NCBI GenBank assembly: GCA_017395045.1
Contig: JAFPWG010000027.1
Span: 62,001 to 126,000, forward strand
Reading direction: 5' to 3'
Source of the DNA: Bacteroidales bacterium
Lineage (GTDB): Bacteria; Bacteroidota; Bacteroidia; Bacteroidales; UBA932
Length of the DNA: 64,000 nt
The translations under genes and the position numbers were made by a program. Under the pieces are notes generated by a model. The model was not told where the DNA came from and made no database searches. It was given only the letters and a program-made list of their open reading frames with translations. Of this stretch, positions 24,694-34,715 are shown one piece after another. Numbering within the stretch: position 1 is the first letter of the stretch; the number at the start of each line of letters is the position of its first letter.

Positions 24694-27600
24694 CACTTAT
24701 ACTCCTCGTCGATGGTTGAAATGCCCAGCGTAATCTCCTCCAGTACGTCCAGCAGCACGCGTACGGTCTCGAGGGCCGTGAAGATCGTGACGTTGTTCTC
24801 CACCGCGCAGCGGCGGATGCCGTAACCGTCCAGGTGGCTGGACTTCTGGTTCAGGTCGATGGTGTTGATCACGTATTTCACGTGGCCCTTGCGCAGGGCC
24901 TGGTAGATCTCGTCACTTCCCTCGCGCAGCTTCTTGAGGGTCTTGGTCCGGATGCCGTGCTCTTTCAGGAATTCGGCCGTTCCCTTGGTCGCCTCGATGT
25001 TGAAGCCCAGGTTGTAGAAGCGGCGGATCAGCGGAAGGGCCTCCTCCTTGTCCTTGTCGGCGATGGTCGCGAACACGGTCCCGTAGGACTTGATGTCCAT
25101 GCCGGAGGCCTGGAGAGACTTGAACAGCGCCCGGTTCAGGGACTTGTCGTAACCGATGGCTTCGCCGGTGGACTTCATCTCGGGGGAGAGGTAGGTGTCG
25201 ATGCCCTTGATCTTGCCGAAGGAGAAGGCGGGCGTCTTCACGAAGTGGCGCTTCCTCTCCGGGAAATAGACCTCGTTGATGCCCTGTTCCTTCAGGGAAT
25301 GGCCCAGCATCACCCGGGTGGCGATCTTCGCCATCGGGATGCCCGTGCTCTTGGAGATGAACGGGACGGTGCGGGAACTGCGCGGATTGACCTCGATCAC
25401 ATAGACGTTCTCGTCGCGGTCCACGATGAACTGGATGTTGAACAGGCCCACGATGCCGATCTCCTTACCCAGCTTGACGGTGTCGTCGATGATTTCCTGC
25501 TTCACCTTCGGACTCAGGCTGAAGGAGGGATAGACGCTGATGCTGTCGCCGGAGTGGATGCCGGTGCGTTCCACGTGCTCCATGATGGCCGGGATGAAGA
25601 CGTCGGTTCCGTCGCAGATGGCATCGACCTCCGTCTCCTTGCCCATGATGTACTTATCCACGAGCACCGGGGATTTCTCATTGATTTCCACCGCGTTGGC
25701 CAGGTAGTGGCGCAGGGTGGCCTCGTTCCCTACGATCATCATCGCGCGTCCGCCCAGCACGAAGCTCGGGCGCACCAGGACGGGGTAGCCGATGTCCTCG
25801 GCCGCCTTCACGCCTTCTTCCACGGTGGTGACGGCGTGCGCCTTGGGCTGCGGGATGCCGGTCTTCCGCATGATGGCCTCGAAGAGCTTGCGGTCCTCGG
25901 CGTTGTCGATGGCCTCCAAACCAGTGCCGATGAGCGGCACGTCGAATTCCTCCAGCGGACCGGCCAGGTTGATGGCCGTCTGCCCGCCGAGCGTGACGAT
26001 GACCCCTTCCGGTTTCTCCAGGTGGATCACGTTCATCACGTCCTCCGTGGTGAGCGGTTCGAAATAGAGCTTGTCGGAAATGGTATAGTCCGTGGAAACG
26101 GTCTCGGGGTTGTTGTTGATGATGATGGCCTCGTAGCCGGCCTCGCGGATGGCCCAGATGGCGTGGACGGTGGAATAGTCGAACTCCACGCCCTGGCCGA
26201 TGCGGATCGGGCCGGAGCCCAGCACCAGGATCTTCTTTCGGCCGGAAGGGATGGACTCGTTCTCCTGCTCGTAGGTGGAGTAGAAGTAGGGGACATAGGT
26301 ATCGTGTTCGGCGCAGCAGGAGTCGATCATCTTGTACACCGGGACGATGTCCTCCCGGAAGCGCAGGCGGATGACGTCGGCCTCCGTCCAGCCCCAGAGT
26401 TCGCCGATGAAGCGGTCGCCGAAGCCCATCCGCTTGGCCTCCCGCAGGATGGCGGGGTCGCCCGGGGCGGCCTTCACCCGACGCTCCATCCGGACGATGT
26501 TGTAGATCTTCTCCAGGAAGAGCATGTCGATCTTCGTGCGGTCGTAGATGCGGGACAGGTCGATGCGGAGGCGCAGCAGCTGGGCGATCGCGTGGATGCG
26601 GTCGTCGGTAGGCGTGGAGATGTACTCCAGCAGCTTCTCCTCGGTCCAGTCGTCGAACTTCTTCTTGTGGATGTGGCAGCAGCCGGATTCCAGGGAGCGC
26701 ATCGCCTTGAGGATGCTCTCCTCCAGGGTGCGGCCGATGCTCATTACCTCACCCGTCGCCTTCATCTGGGTGCCCAGTTCGTTGGAAGCCTCGCTGAACT
26801 TGTCGAAGGGGAAGCGGGCCACCTTGGCCACCACGTAGTCGATGGCGGGCTCGCAGCAGGCGGGGGCGCCGGCGACGGTGATCTCGTCCAGGGTGAGGCC
26901 CACGGCGATCTTGGCCGTGACGCGGGCGATCGGGAAGCCGCTCGCCTTGGAGGCGAGGGCCGACGAGCGCGACACGCGCGGATTGACCTCGATGATATAA
27001 TACTTGAACGACAGCGGGTCCAGGGCGAACTGGACGTTGCAGCCGCCGGCGATGTCCAGGGCGCGGATCAGGCGCAGGGCGCTGTCGCGGAGCATCTGGT
27101 ATTCCTTGTCCGTGAGGGTGAGGGCGGGGGCTACGACCATGGAATCGCCCGTATGGATGCCCACCGGGTCGATGTTCTCCATCGAGCAGATGGCGATGGC
27201 GGTGTCGTTGCTGTCGCGCATCACTTCGAACTCGATTTCCTTGTAGCCCTTGATGCTCTTCTCCACCAGTACTTCATGGACGGGGGACAGGTACAGCGCG
27301 TTCCGCATCATGTCCTCCATCTCCTCCGGGTTGTAGGCGAAGCCGCCGCCCGTGCCGCCCAGGGTGAACGCCGGGCGCAAGATTACCGGATAACCGATCC
27401 TTTCGGCCGCGGCCAGGCCTTCCTCTACGCTGTAGCAGATCTCGGAAGGGATCACGGGCTCGTCGATGGACAGGCACAGTTCCTTGAAGAGTTCGCGGTC
27501 CTCGGCCTTTTCGATGTTCTGGAAGGAAGTTCCCAGGATCTCGACGCCGCACTCTTCCAGAACCCCTTTCTTGGCCAGCTGGACGGCCAGGTTCAGGCCG

Positions 27601-27881
27601 GTCTGGCCTCCGAGTCCGGGCACGAGGGCGTCCGGCCGCTCGTAGCGGATGATCTTCGCCACGTATTCCAGGGTGAGCGGCTCCATGTACACCTTGTCGG
27701 CGATGTTGGGGTCCGTCATGATGGTGGCGGGGTTGGAGTTCACCAGGATCACCTGATACCCTTCTTCCTTGAGGGCGAGGCACGCCTGGGTGCCGGCATA
27801 GTCGAATTCCGCGGCCTGGCCGATCACGATCGGACCGGAGCCGATGACCATCACTTTCCTGATATCGTTTCTCCTAGGCAT
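24693..27881 (-). CDS. carB: carbamoyl-phosphate synthase, large subunit
   Basis: The 1062-residue protein uses bicarbonate, two ATP and ammonia to make carbamoyl phosphate. It has two homologous ATP-grasp halves, each opening with a glycine motif ([17 protein letters not shown] and [17 protein letters not shown]), and a C-terminal MGS-like regulatory domain (about 940-1062). All main motifs look intact, so synthesis from ammonia should work. Normally ammonia reaches it by a tunnel from the CarA glutaminase, but CarA here lacks the nucleophile. The two genes overlap by 8 bases. Confidence 0.95.
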   Translation of the reverse strand: MPRRNDIRKVMVIGSGPIVIGQAAEFDYAGTQACLALKEEGYQVILVNSNPATIMTDPNIADKVYMEPLTLEYVAKIIRYERPDALVPGLGGQTGLNLAVQLAKKGVLEECGVEILGTSFQNIEKAEDRELFKELCLSIDEPVIPSEICYSVEEGLAAAERIGYPVILRPAFTLGGTGGGFAYNPEEMEDMMRNALYLSPVHEVLVEKSIKGYKEIEFEVMRDSNDTAIAICSMENIDPVGIHTGDSMVVAPALTLTDKEYQMLRDSALRLIRALDIAGGCNVQFALDPLSFKYYIIEVNPRVSRSSALASKASGFPIARVTAKIAVGLTLDEITVAGAPACCEPAIDYVVAKVARFPFDKFSEASNELGTQMKATGEVMSIGRTLEESILKAMRSLESGCCHIHKKKFDDWTEEKLLEYISTPTDDRIHAIAQLLRLRIDLSRIYDRTKIDMLFLEKIYNIVRMERRVKAAPGDPAILREAKRMGFGDRFIGELWGWTEADVIRLRFREDIVPVYKMIDSCCAEHDTYVPYFYSTYEQENESIPSGRKKILVLGSGPIRIGQGVEFDYSTVHAIWAIREAGYEAIIINNNPETVSTDYTISDKLYFEPLTTEDVMNVIHLEKPEGVIVTLGGQTAINLAGPLEEFDVPLIGTGLEAIDNAEDRKLFEAIMRKTGIPQPKAHAVTTVEEGVKAAEDIGYPVLVRPSFVLGGRAMMIVGNEATLRHYLANAVEINEKSPVLVDKYIMGKETEVDAICDGTDVFIPAIMEHVERTGIHSGDSISVYPSFSLSPKVKQEIIDDTVKLGKEIGIVGLFNIQFIVDRDENVYVIEVNPRSSRTVPFISKSTGIPMAKIATRVMLGHSLKEQGINEVYFPERKRHFVKTPAFSFGKIKGIDTYLSPEMKSTGEAIGYDKSLNRALFKSLQASGMDIKSYGTVFATIADKDKEEALPLIRRFYNLGFNIEATKGTAEFLKEHGIRTKTLKKLREGSDEIYQALRKGHVKYVINTIDLNQKSSHLDGYGIRRCAVENNVTIFTALETVRVLLDVLEEITLGISTIDEEYK

Positions 27882-28956
27882 TCTCGGGGCCCTCCATCAT
27901 TTGAATGAACTTGTCGAACAGATTCACGTTGTCCAAGGGACCGGGGGCCGATTCCAGGTGGAACTGCACGCCGTACACCTTGTCTTCCCTGTTCTCGAAT
28001 CCCAGGACGTATCCTTCGGGAACGAGCGCGTGGGTGGGGATGAGCGCCGTCCCTTCCAGGGTGTCGAACCGATAGGTCTGGTTCAGGACGGCGACGTTGA
28101 TGCGGCCCGTAGAGAGGTCGCGCACCGGATGGTCGCCGTGCATGCCGCAGCCCATCGGAACCAGTCTTGCACCGTATTCCAAGCCGATGGCCTCCATCCC
28201 GAGTCCGATGCCGAACACGGGGATCCGGCCCCTCAGTTCGGCGAACAGGGCGCGGATCTCAGGCGCTTCCAAAGCCGAGACGGGGCCGTTGGACAGCAGG
28301 ACGCCGTCCGGGTTGAAGGCGAGGATGTCTTTCGCGGAAGTAGTGAAGGGAACGATGGTTACGTTGCAGCCGCGCTCCTTCAGGCGGGAGAGGATGCTCT
28401 GCTTGATGCCGCAGTCCACGGCCACCACGTGGAAGCGGTGGTTGGACGTGCGGGTGACCCAGCGCTTGCGGCAGCTCACGCGGCGCACGAGATCCTTCGG
28501 ACGCTCCGTGGCGGCGATGAGGGCCAGGGCTTCCTCCCGGGGCATCTCCGCCTCCACGATGGCGGCCATGGGCCGGCCCGTATCGCGGATGATCTTGGTG
28601 AGCATCCGGGTGTCCACCCCGCTCAGGCAGGGGATTCCGTGCTCTTCCAGTTCCTCTTCCAGGGTCTTCGTATAACGGAAGTTGCTGGGCGTGTCGCAGC
28701 ATTCGCGCACCACCAGTCCGCCGATGTCCGTACCGTGGGATTCGAAATCTTCGTCCGTGATGCCGTAATTGCCGATGAGGGGATAGGTCATCACGACGAT
28801 CTGCTCCGCATAGGAGGGATCGGAGATAATCTCCTGGTAGCCGACCACCGAGGTGTTGAAGACGATTTCGCAGACTTTGCGGCAATCGGCTCCGAACCCG
28901 GTTCCGTAGAACTCCTCCCCGGTTTCCAGCACCAGTTTCTTCTGAGGTCTGATCAT
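27874..28956 (-). CDS. carA: carbamoyl-phosphate synthase small subunit, glutaminase nucleophile missing
   Basis: The 360-residue protein has the CarA-specific N-terminal domain ([20 protein letters not shown]) and a class I glutamine amidotransferase domain (about 180-355). In active CarA the nucleophile elbow reads GICLGHQ. Here it reads GIGLGME: the catalytic Cys is Gly251 (codon GGA at 28206-28204), and the glutamine-binding His-Gln are Met-Glu. The later NHGF loop is NQTY. The His and Glu of the triad remain in FHLESAPGP. The protein probably keeps a structural role for CarB but cannot hydrolyse glutamine. It sits between pyrC (4-base overlap) and carB. Confidence 0.9.
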   Translation of the reverse strand: MIRPQKKLVLETGEEFYGTGFGADCRKVCEIVFNTSVVGYQEIISDPSYAEQIVVMTYPLIGNYGITDEDFESHGTDIGGLVVRECCDTPSNFRYTKTLEEELEEHGIPCLSGVDTRMLTKIIRDTGRPMAAIVEAEMPREEALALIAATERPKDLVRRVSCRKRWVTRTSNHRFHVVAVDCGIKQSILSRLKERGCNVTIVPFTTSAKDILAFNPDGVLLSNGPVSALEAPEIRALFAELRGRIPVFGIGLGMEAIGLEYGARLVPMGCGMHGDHPVRDLSTGRINVAVLNQTYRFDTLEGTALIPTHALVPEGYVLGFENREDKVYGVQFHLESAPGPLDNVNLFDKFIQMMEGPENA

Positions 28957-30221
28957 TTCTTGTTCAACTGATTATATACTAACTTACCATTCTTGAGATG
29001 GAGGACGACGCGCCCCCTGACTTCCCATCCTTCAAACGGAGTCGCCTTCCCCTTGGAGGCGAATTCGGCGGGATCGATGACGAAGGGATCGTCCGTGTCG
29101 ATGACGGCGATGTCCGCCGGGGCCCCGGGCTCCAGGGCGCCGCCGATCCGGAAGATGCGGCGGGGCGCGGTCGTCATCGCTTCCAGCAGGCGTGCCAGCG
29201 GGACGCGCCCGGTCAGGACCAGCTTTGTGTACAGGACCGGGAACGCCGTTTCCAGGCCCACGATGCCCATGGCGCTGCCTGCCAGTCCCCGGCTCTTCTC
29301 CTCCGCCGTATGCGGTGCATGGTCCGTGGCGATGGCGTCGATGGTCCCGTCCAGGAGTCCCTCGATCAGGGCTTCCCGGTCGTCCGCGCTCCGCAGGGGC
29401 GGATTCATCTTGAAGCGTCCCTCTTCCTGCAGGTCATCTTCGCACAGGGTCAGGTAGTGGGGACCCGTCTCGCAGGTCACGCGCACCCCGCGCGCTTTCG
29501 CGGCCCGGATCAGTTCCACGCTCTCGCGCGTGGAAATATGACATACATGGTATCGGCAGCCGGTTTCTTCGCAGAGCTTCAGGTCGCGGGCGATCTGCCC
29601 CCACTCGCTTTCGGAGCAGATGCCCCGGTGGCCGTGTGCGGCGGCATAACGGCCGTCGTGGATATAGCCCCCGTGGAGGAGTCGGTTGTCTTCGCAGTGG
29701 GCGGCGAGGATGACGTCCTCGCGGGCCGCGGCTTCCATTGCCGCGCGCATGACGGCCTCGTCCTGGACGCCGCTGCCGTCGTCGGAGAAGGCGACGCAGC
29801 GGTCTTTCAACGCGTGGAAATCCACCAGTTCCAGTCCCTTCCTCCCTTTTGTGATGGAGCAGTAAGGGAGCACGTCCACGACGGCATCCCGGTCGATGGC
29901 TTCCTGTTCGACGGCCAGCGTTTCCAGGCTGTCGGGGACGGGATCCAGGTTGGGCATCGGGCAGACGACGCCGTAGCCGCCCCGGGCCGCGGCCATCGAA
30001 CCGGTGGCGATGGTCTCCTTGGCCGTGTAACCGGGTTCCCGGAAGTGGACGTGGATGTCGGCGAAGGAAAGGGTGACCAGCTTGCCGGATACGTCCGTTA
30101 TCTCCGCCCCTTCCGGAGCCGGAAGGTCCGGACCGATACCGGCGATGCGTCCGTCCCGGACGAGGATATCCCCGTCCCGGCCGGCAATCTTCCCTCCCTT
30201 GAGCAGCAGGTTTCCTTTCAT
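28953..30221 (-). CDS. pyrC: dihydroorotase
   Basis: The 422-residue zinc amidohydrolase closes carbamoyl aspartate to dihydroorotate (step 3). The metal motif is DIHVHFREPGYTAKE. The binding loops AAHCEDN and TDHAPHTAEEK follow, as in class I (PyrC of Gram-positives and Bacteroidetes). The ATG at 30221 (MKGNLLLKGGKIAG) is the start. A TTG 45 bases upstream in frame lies in the attenuator stem. It is the first structural gene of the eight-gene pyr operon. Confidence 0.94.
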   Translation of the reverse strand: MKGNLLLKGGKIAGRDGDILVRDGRIAGIGPDLPAPEGAEITDVSGKLVTLSFADIHVHFREPGYTAKETIATGSMAAARGGYGVVCPMPNLDPVPDSLETLAVEQEAIDRDAVVDVLPYCSITKGRKGLELVDFHALKDRCVAFSDDGSGVQDEAVMRAAMEAAAREDVILAAHCEDNRLLHGGYIHDGRYAAAHGHRGICSESEWGQIARDLKLCEETGCRYHVCHISTRESVELIRAAKARGVRVTCETGPHYLTLCEDDLQEEGRFKMNPPLRSADDREALIEGLLDGTIDAIATDHAPHTAEEKSRGLAGSAMGIVGLETAFPVLYTKLVLTGRVPLARLLEAMTTAPRRIFRIGGALEPGAPADIAVIDTDDPFVIDPAEFASKGKATPFEGWEVRGRVVLHLKNGKLVYNQLNKK

Positions 30222-30228
30222 CACAAAC

Positions 30229-30255
30229 AAAAAAAAGACAACCCAACGGGCTGCC
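30229..30255 (-). terminator. attenuator-type terminator in the pyr leader
   Basis: On the minus strand GGCAGCCC (30255-30248), a 3-base loop and GGGTTGTC (30244-30237) form an 8-pair stem with two G-U pairs, followed by eight T (30236-30229). It lies between the pyr promoter and the pyrC ATG, 7 bases before it. It must therefore be read through for the operon to be expressed, which is the layout of an attenuator. Confidence 0.75.
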
Positions 30256-30262
30256 TTGAAAA

Positions 30263-30340
30263 TCAAATACGAAATGAAAAGCGGACTTCACCGGCCATGC
30301 CGGCGCCGAAAGACGGAGATATGAAGTCCATACTCAACAT
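30263..30340 (-). CDS. possible pyr-operon leader peptide (25 codons)
   Basis: A short frame opens with ATG at 30340, a second ATG following at 30331, and ends with TGA at 30265-30263, 8 bases before the attenuator stem. A ribosome at that stop would cover the 5' arm of the stem and block termination. The last part of the frame and the bases after it (about 30278-30256) are strikingly U-rich in RNA, as in enterobacterial pyrL. The first ATG is almost at the predicted transcription start, so the second may be used. No homology is recognised; the call rests on position. Confidence 0.4.
   Translation of the reverse strand: MLSMDFISPSFGAGMAGEVRFSFRI
30283..30329 (-). promoter_or_regulatory. upstream hairpin in the pyr leader RNA
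   Basis: TGAAGTCC and GGACTTCA (plus-strand 30322-30329 and 30283-30290) form a perfect 8-base inverted repeat. It encloses an inner GC-rich hairpin, CCGGC-ATG-GCCGG. It would form before the U-rich pause region and the attenuator, and could act as a pause hairpin or a protein- or ligand-binding site. Confidence 0.5.
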
Positions 30341-30349
30341 TCCGGGTTG

Positions 30350-30382
30350 CAAAGATACTGCTTTTCAAGGGAATTCCCCAAA
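30350..30382 (-). promoter_or_regulatory. promoter of the pyr operon
   Basis: The minus strand has TTTG (30382-30379), a 21-base spacer and TATCTTTG (30357-30350). The -7 element is a full consensus match. The transcript would begin near 30343 and carry a leader of about 120 bases. Confidence 0.65.
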
Positions 30383-30448
30383 TATTTTCATTGAAAAATT
30401 TCAACAATCAGGGTGTTGAAAAAAAAAAGGAAAAAGTTGCGGAAAGGA

Positions 30449-30480
30449 TTTGCGCCGCTGGAATATTCGGATTAACTTTG
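30449..30480 (+). promoter_or_regulatory. promoter of the pur operon
   Basis: TTTG (30449-30452), 20 bases, then TAACTTTG (30473-30480), 23 bases before the purE ATG. It is divergent from the pyr promoter about 70 bases away, so purine and pyrimidine operons fire from one AT-rich control region. Confidence 0.75.
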
Positions 30481-30503
30481 CGTTCCGTTAGTAGAATCAC
30501 TGT

Positions 30504-30974
30504 ATGAGCAAGGTAGCCGTTATCATGGGCAGTGCCAGCGACTGGGATGTCATGTCCCCGGCCTGTTCCACCCTCGAATCATTCGGGATCCCCTACGAGA
30601 AGAGAGTTCTCAGCGCCCACCGCAACCCCGGACCGCTGGCGGACTATGTACGCGCCGCCCGGGACAACGGGTTCGACATCATCATCGCCGGCGCCGGAGG
30701 TGCCGCCCACCTGCCGGGCGTCATCGCCGCCCTGACCACCCTCCCGGTCATCGGCGTCCCGGTGAAGTCCAGGGCCCTGAACGGGCTGGACTCGCTCCTG
30801 TCCATCGTCCAGATGCCCTCCGGCATCCCCGTCGCGACGATGGCCATCGACGGGGCGAAGAACGCAGCCCTCTACGCCGTCGCCATCCTGGCCCTCCAGG
30901 ATGACTCCCTCCGAAAGAAACTGGAGGAATTCCGCCAGCAGCAGAGCGACAAAGTCCTGAGTACAATCATCTGA
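30504..30974 (+). CDS. purE: N5-carboxyaminoimidazole ribonucleotide mutase
   Basis: The 156-residue protein catalyses the CAIR-forming step of purine synthesis. [16 protein letters not shown] and [12 protein letters not shown] are the family signatures. Class I PurE needs PurK to make its substrate, but no purK is in this cluster, so purK lies elsewhere or CO2 is used directly. The ATG at 30504 follows the promoter closely. It is the first gene of the purine operon. Confidence 0.93.
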   Translation: MSKVAVIMGSASDWDVMSPACSTLESFGIPYEKRVLSAHRNPGPLADYVRAARDNGFDIIIAGAGGAAHLPGVIAALTTLPVIGVPVKSRALNGLDSLLSIVQMPSGIPVATMAIDGAKNAALYAVAILALQDDSLRKKLEEFRQQQSDKVLSTII

Positions 30975-30980
30975 AATACA

Positions 30981-31010
30981 TGCCCACCCCCGCCACCGCG
31001 CCGGTGGGCA
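30981..31010 (+). terminator. hairpin between purE and purL, weak or partial terminator
   Basis: TGCCCACC (30981-30988) pairs with GGTGGGCA (31003-31010). It is followed by an interrupted T-run (TATCATTTTA), too poor for strong termination. Since no promoter is seen before purL, it probably only lowers or processes the message after purE. Confidence 0.45.
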
Positions 31011-31025
31011 TATCATTTTAATCCT

Positions 31026-34000
31026 ATGGAAAGCAGACGCATCTTTGTAGAGAAAAGGGAACAGTTCCGGGTGGAGGCAGCCAGCCTCCTCGCCGAATTC
31101 AACGAGAACCTGTCCCTGGACCTGCACTCCCTCCGTCTCCTGAACGTGTACGACTTGTTCGGCTTCTCCGATGACCTGCTGGAGAAAAGCCGTTACAGCG
31201 TGTTCGGGGAAGTGGTGACCGACGTGGTGACCGATTCCTTCCCGCTGGAGGGGAAGAAATACATCGCCGTGGAATACATTCCCGGCCAGTTCGACCAGCG
31301 GGCCTCTTCGGCCGTGGACTGTGTCCACCTGATCGACCCTGCCGCGGACATCGAGATCAAGAGTTCCCGCCTGCTCGTCTTTGACGACGGCACTTCCGAA
31401 CAGACGCTCGCGCGGATCCGGCACTATTTCATCAATCCCGTGGAAAGCCGTCCGAAGGACCTTGGCGTTCTGTCCCTCAGCGAGAAGGCCGATGTGAAGC
31501 CCCTGGAGGACCTTTCCGGTTTCACGGACCTTCCGCGGGAATCCTATGCCGCCTTCTGCAAGGCGCACGGCCTGGCGATGAACGCCGACGACCTGGGCGA
31601 GGTGGTGAAGTACTTCACGGCGGAAGGCCGCAATCCTTCCGAGACGGAGCTCCGCATCCTGGACACCTACTGGAGCGACCATTGCCGCCACACCACGTTT
31701 ACCTCCGAGATCGAGGAAATCACGGTGGATGAATCGTTCATGAAGGCGGAACTGGAATCCTCCCTGGACCTTTTCGAGAAGATGCGCTCGGACCTCGGAC
31801 GCGGGAACAAGCCCCGCTGCCTGATGGAACTGGCCACCCTCGGCGCCCGCTGGCTCCGCAAGCAGGGAAAGCTGGACAATCTGGAACAGAGCGAGGAGAA
31901 CAACGCCTGCAGCATCTTCGTGACCGTGGACGTGGACGGGAAGCCGGAGAAATGGCTCCTCCAGTTCAAGAATGAAACGCATAACCATCCGACCGAAATC
32001 GAGCCCTTCGGCGGTGCGGCGACCTGTCTGGGCGGCGCCATCCGCGACCCGCTCTCCGGCCGTGCCTACGTATATCAGGCGATGCGCGTGACGGGGGCGG
32101 GCGACATCTGTGCCTCCGTGGCCGACACCATCCCCGGTAAACTGCCGCAGCGGATGATCAGCCGCAAGGCGGCCGCCGGCTATTCCAGCTACGGCAACCA
32201 GATCGGCCTGGCAACCACCCACGTGCGGGAGATCTATTCCGATGGCTATACCGCCAAACGGATGGAGATCGGCGCGGTCGTCGGTGCCGTGAAGGCGGCG
32301 GACGTCCGCCGCGAACGTCCGGCTCCCGGCGACGTGATCCTGCTGCTCGGCGGCCGTACGGGTCGTGACGGGATTGGAGGAGCCACGGGTTCCTCCAAGG
32401 AACATACGGAGGCGTCGCTGGAAACTTGCGGCAGTGAGGTCCAGAAAGGTAACGCGCCGGAGGAACGCCAGCTCCAGCGGCTTTTCCGCCGTCCGGAAGT
32501 GACGCGCCTCATCAAGAAATCGAACGATTTCGGCGCAGGCGGCGTGAGTGTCGCCATCGGCGAACTGGCCGATGGGCTGGACATCTACCTGGAGCGCGTC
32601 CCGGCGAAATATGCCGGCCTGAATGCGACGGAACTGGCCATCAGCGAGTCTCAGGAGCGCATGGCCGTCGTCGTGGAAGCGGCTGACAAAGAGCGCTTCA
32701 TGGCGCTTTGCGGAGCTGACAACGTGGAGGTGACCCACGTGGCCGATGTGACGGATTCCGGCCGGATGCGGATGTTTGACGCCGGTGTGAAAGTCTGCGA
32801 CCTTTCCCGGGAGTTCATTGACAGCGCCGGCGCGAAGCATTATGCGAAGGCCGCCATCGGCGCCGTGGAAGACCGCGATCCGTTCCTGTGCGAACCGGAA
32901 GGGAGGTCGCTCCCTGAAAAGATGGTTGCGGTGATGTCCTCCCCGAACGTTGCTTCGCAGAAGGGCCTGGTGGAGATGTTCGATTCCACCGTGGGACGTT
33001 CCACCGTCCTGATGCCTTATGGCGGTGCCCGCCAGGCTACGGAAACGCAGGTCTCCGTCCAGAAACTCCCGGCTGCCGGATATACCGACACGGCCAGTGT
33101 GATGGCCTTCGGATACAATCCCGACCTGGCTGTCTGGAGCCCTTATCATTCAGCCGCCTATGCGGTCGTCGAGGCCTGCACGAAGGTCGCTTGCGCCGGT
33201 GCCGACTATTCGGGAATGCGCTTCTCCTATCAGGAGTACTTCGAGCGGATGACCTCCGACCCCCATACCTGGGGAAAGCCCCTTGCGGCCCTGTTGGGCA
33301 CGCTCAGGATGCAGGCGGAACTGGGCCTGCCGTCCATCGGCGGAAAGGATTCGATGAGCGGAACCTTCGAACACATCCACGTCCCTCCGACCCTGGTCGC
33401 CTTCGGCATCACGACGGTGGACGCCCGCACCGTCATCTCTCCGGAATTCAAGGCCCCCGGCCACAGGATCTACCTGATCCGGCATACCCCGCTTGCGAAC
33501 CGGATGCCGGATACGGATCAGCTCAAGGCCAACTGGTCCTTCCTGCATGACCGGATCCAGGACGGAACCGTCGTTTCCGCCTGGTCCCTCTCCTATGGCG
33601 GCGTCGCTGAAGCACTGGTTAAGATGGCGCTGGGTAATGCCCTGGGTGTAAATGTCCATGTCCCCGAGCGGGAATTGTTCTCCCTGGGCTATGGATCGGT
33701 GGTCGTGGAATCCGTCGGCACCCTTGATTTCCCCGCCGCCGTCCTGCTGGGCGAAGTGACCGCTTCCGGAATCCGGATCAACGGCGTGGAGATGCCGCTG
33801 GAGAGACTGGAGGAAGCCTGGGAGTCCCGGTACTTCAAGCTTTATCCGCCCCGGGTGAAGCCGGCTTTCGACGAGCCGGTTCCGGCCGTCTCCGCGGTTC
33901 CCTTCGACAAGAAGAATCTCGTCTGGCCGGGCGAACCGGTCGAGACGCCCCTGGTGTGCCTGCCGGTATTCCCGGGCACGAACTGCGACTATGACACGGC

Positions 34001-34715
34001 CAAGGCGTTCCGCCGGGCCGGTGCGGAAGTCCGTCCGTTCGTCTTCCGGAACCTGACGCCGGAGGACGTGCTTTCCTCCATCGATGCGCTGGCGGAGGAG
34101 ATTTCCAGGAGTCACATCCTCGCTTTCAGCGGCGGCTTCTCGTCCGGCGACGAACCGGACGGTAGCGGCAAGTTCATCGCCGACGTGATCGGCAATGCGA
34201 AGGTGGGAGCCGCGATTACGGCGCTTCTGGAACGCGGCGGCCTGGTCCTGGGCATCTGCAACGGTTTCCAGGCGCTGGTCAAGAGCGGCCTGCTCCCGTA
34301 TGGGAAGCTGGGTTGCGTGACACCCGGTTCCCCGACGCTTTTCCGCAACGACATCAACCGCCACATCTCGCTGGCCGCCACGACGGAGGTCGCTTCCGTG
34401 AATTCGCCCTGGCTGGCCGGATTTTCCCTCGGAGAGCGCCACAACATCGCTTTCAGCCATGGCGAAGGCAAGTTCGTCGTCGGTGAGGAACTGGCGCGGG
34501 AACTGTTTGCGAAGGGTCAGGTGGCCTTCCGGTATGTGGACAACCCGAACGGTTCCCATTACGACATCGAGGGCGTCCTGAGTCCCGACGGCCATATCCT
34601 GGGCAAGATGGGCCACAGCGAGCGTTATGAGGACAACCTTTTCAAGAACATCGCCGGCAACCGCCGTCAGCCGCTGTTCGAGAATGCAGTGAACTATTTC
34701 AAGAAAAAAGCATAA
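31026..34715 (+). CDS. purL: phosphoribosylformylglycinamidine synthase, single chain
   Basis: The 1229-residue enzyme converts FGAR to FGAM using ATP and glutamine. It contains the PurS-like N-terminus, two PurM-like ATP-binding halves (SDHCRHTTFTSEIEE, KNETHNHPTEIEPFGGAAT) and a C-terminal class I glutaminase. In contrast to CarA and PurF in this window, the glutaminase is intact: GICNGFQ carries Cys1078, and GHSER holds the His and Glu. The length is typical of the anaerobe-type one-chain PurL. It abuts purC directly. Confidence 0.95.
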   Translation: MESRRIFVEKREQFRVEAASLLAEFNENLSLDLHSLRLLNVYDLFGFSDDLLEKSRYSVFGEVVTDVVTDSFPLEGKKYIAVEYIPGQFDQRASSAVDCVHLIDPAADIEIKSSRLLVFDDGTSEQTLARIRHYFINPVESRPKDLGVLSLSEKADVKPLEDLSGFTDLPRESYAAFCKAHGLAMNADDLGEVVKYFTAEGRNPSETELRILDTYWSDHCRHTTFTSEIEEITVDESFMKAELESSLDLFEKMRSDLGRGNKPRCLMELATLGARWLRKQGKLDNLEQSEENNACSIFVTVDVDGKPEKWLLQFKNETHNHPTEIEPFGGAATCLGGAIRDPLSGRAYVYQAMRVTGAGDICASVADTIPGKLPQRMISRKAAAGYSSYGNQIGLATTHVREIYSDGYTAKRMEIGAVVGAVKAADVRRERPAPGDVILLLGGRTGRDGIGGATGSSKEHTEASLETCGSEVQKGNAPEERQLQRLFRRPEVTRLIKKSNDFGAGGVSVAIGELADGLDIYLERVPAKYAGLNATELAISESQERMAVVVEAADKERFMALCGADNVEVTHVADVTDSGRMRMFDAGVKVCDLSREFIDSAGAKHYAKAAIGAVEDRDPFLCEPEGRSLPEKMVAVMSSPNVASQKGLVEMFDSTVGRSTVLMPYGGARQATETQVSVQKLPAAGYTDTASVMAFGYNPDLAVWSPYHSAAYAVVEACTKVACAGADYSGMRFSYQEYFERMTSDPHTWGKPLAALLGTLRMQAELGLPSIGGKDSMSGTFEHIHVPPTLVAFGITTVDARTVISPEFKAPGHRIYLIRHTPLANRMPDTDQLKANWSFLHDRIQDGTVVSAWSLSYGGVAEALVKMALGNALGVNVHVPERELFSLGYGSVVVESVGTLDFPAAVLLGEVTASGIRINGVEMPLERLEEAWESRYFKLYPPRVKPAFDEPVPAVSAVPFDKKNLVWPGEPVETPLVCLPVFPGTNCDYDTAKAFRRAGAEVRPFVFRNLTPEDVLSSIDALAEEISRSHILAFSGGFSSGDEPDGSGKFIADVIGNAKVGAAITALLERGGLVLGICNGFQALVKSGLLPYGKLGCVTPGSPTLFRNDINRHISLAATTEVASVNSPWLAGFSLGERHNIAFSHGEGKFVVGEELARELFAKGQVAFRYVDNPNGSHYDIEGVLSPDGHILGKMGHSERYEDNLFKNIAGNRRQPLFENAVNYFKKKA

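Noticed and set aside
24834-27908. A 1024-codon open frame on the plus strand opposite carB, and similar long frames at 12961-14478, 5581-7365 and 57679-60342 on the strand opposite real genes
   Set aside because: They mirror real genes in GC-rich DNA, are rich in His, Gly, Asp, Val and Arg, have no family motifs, and cover well-identified enzymes (carB, yebC/TPR, iorB/aminotransferase, aconitase).
28190-28220. A frameshift or misread at the CarA nucleophile codon
   Set aside because: The frame is open and well conserved on both sides. GGA to TGY needs a direct codon change rather than an indel, and neighbouring glutamine-binding residues are also changed.
30222-30266. An upstream in-frame TTG start for pyrC
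   Set aside because: It would place the attenuator stem and U-run within the coding region as a hydrophobic Phe/Val stretch not found in dihydroorotases; the ATG at 30221 fits the family start.
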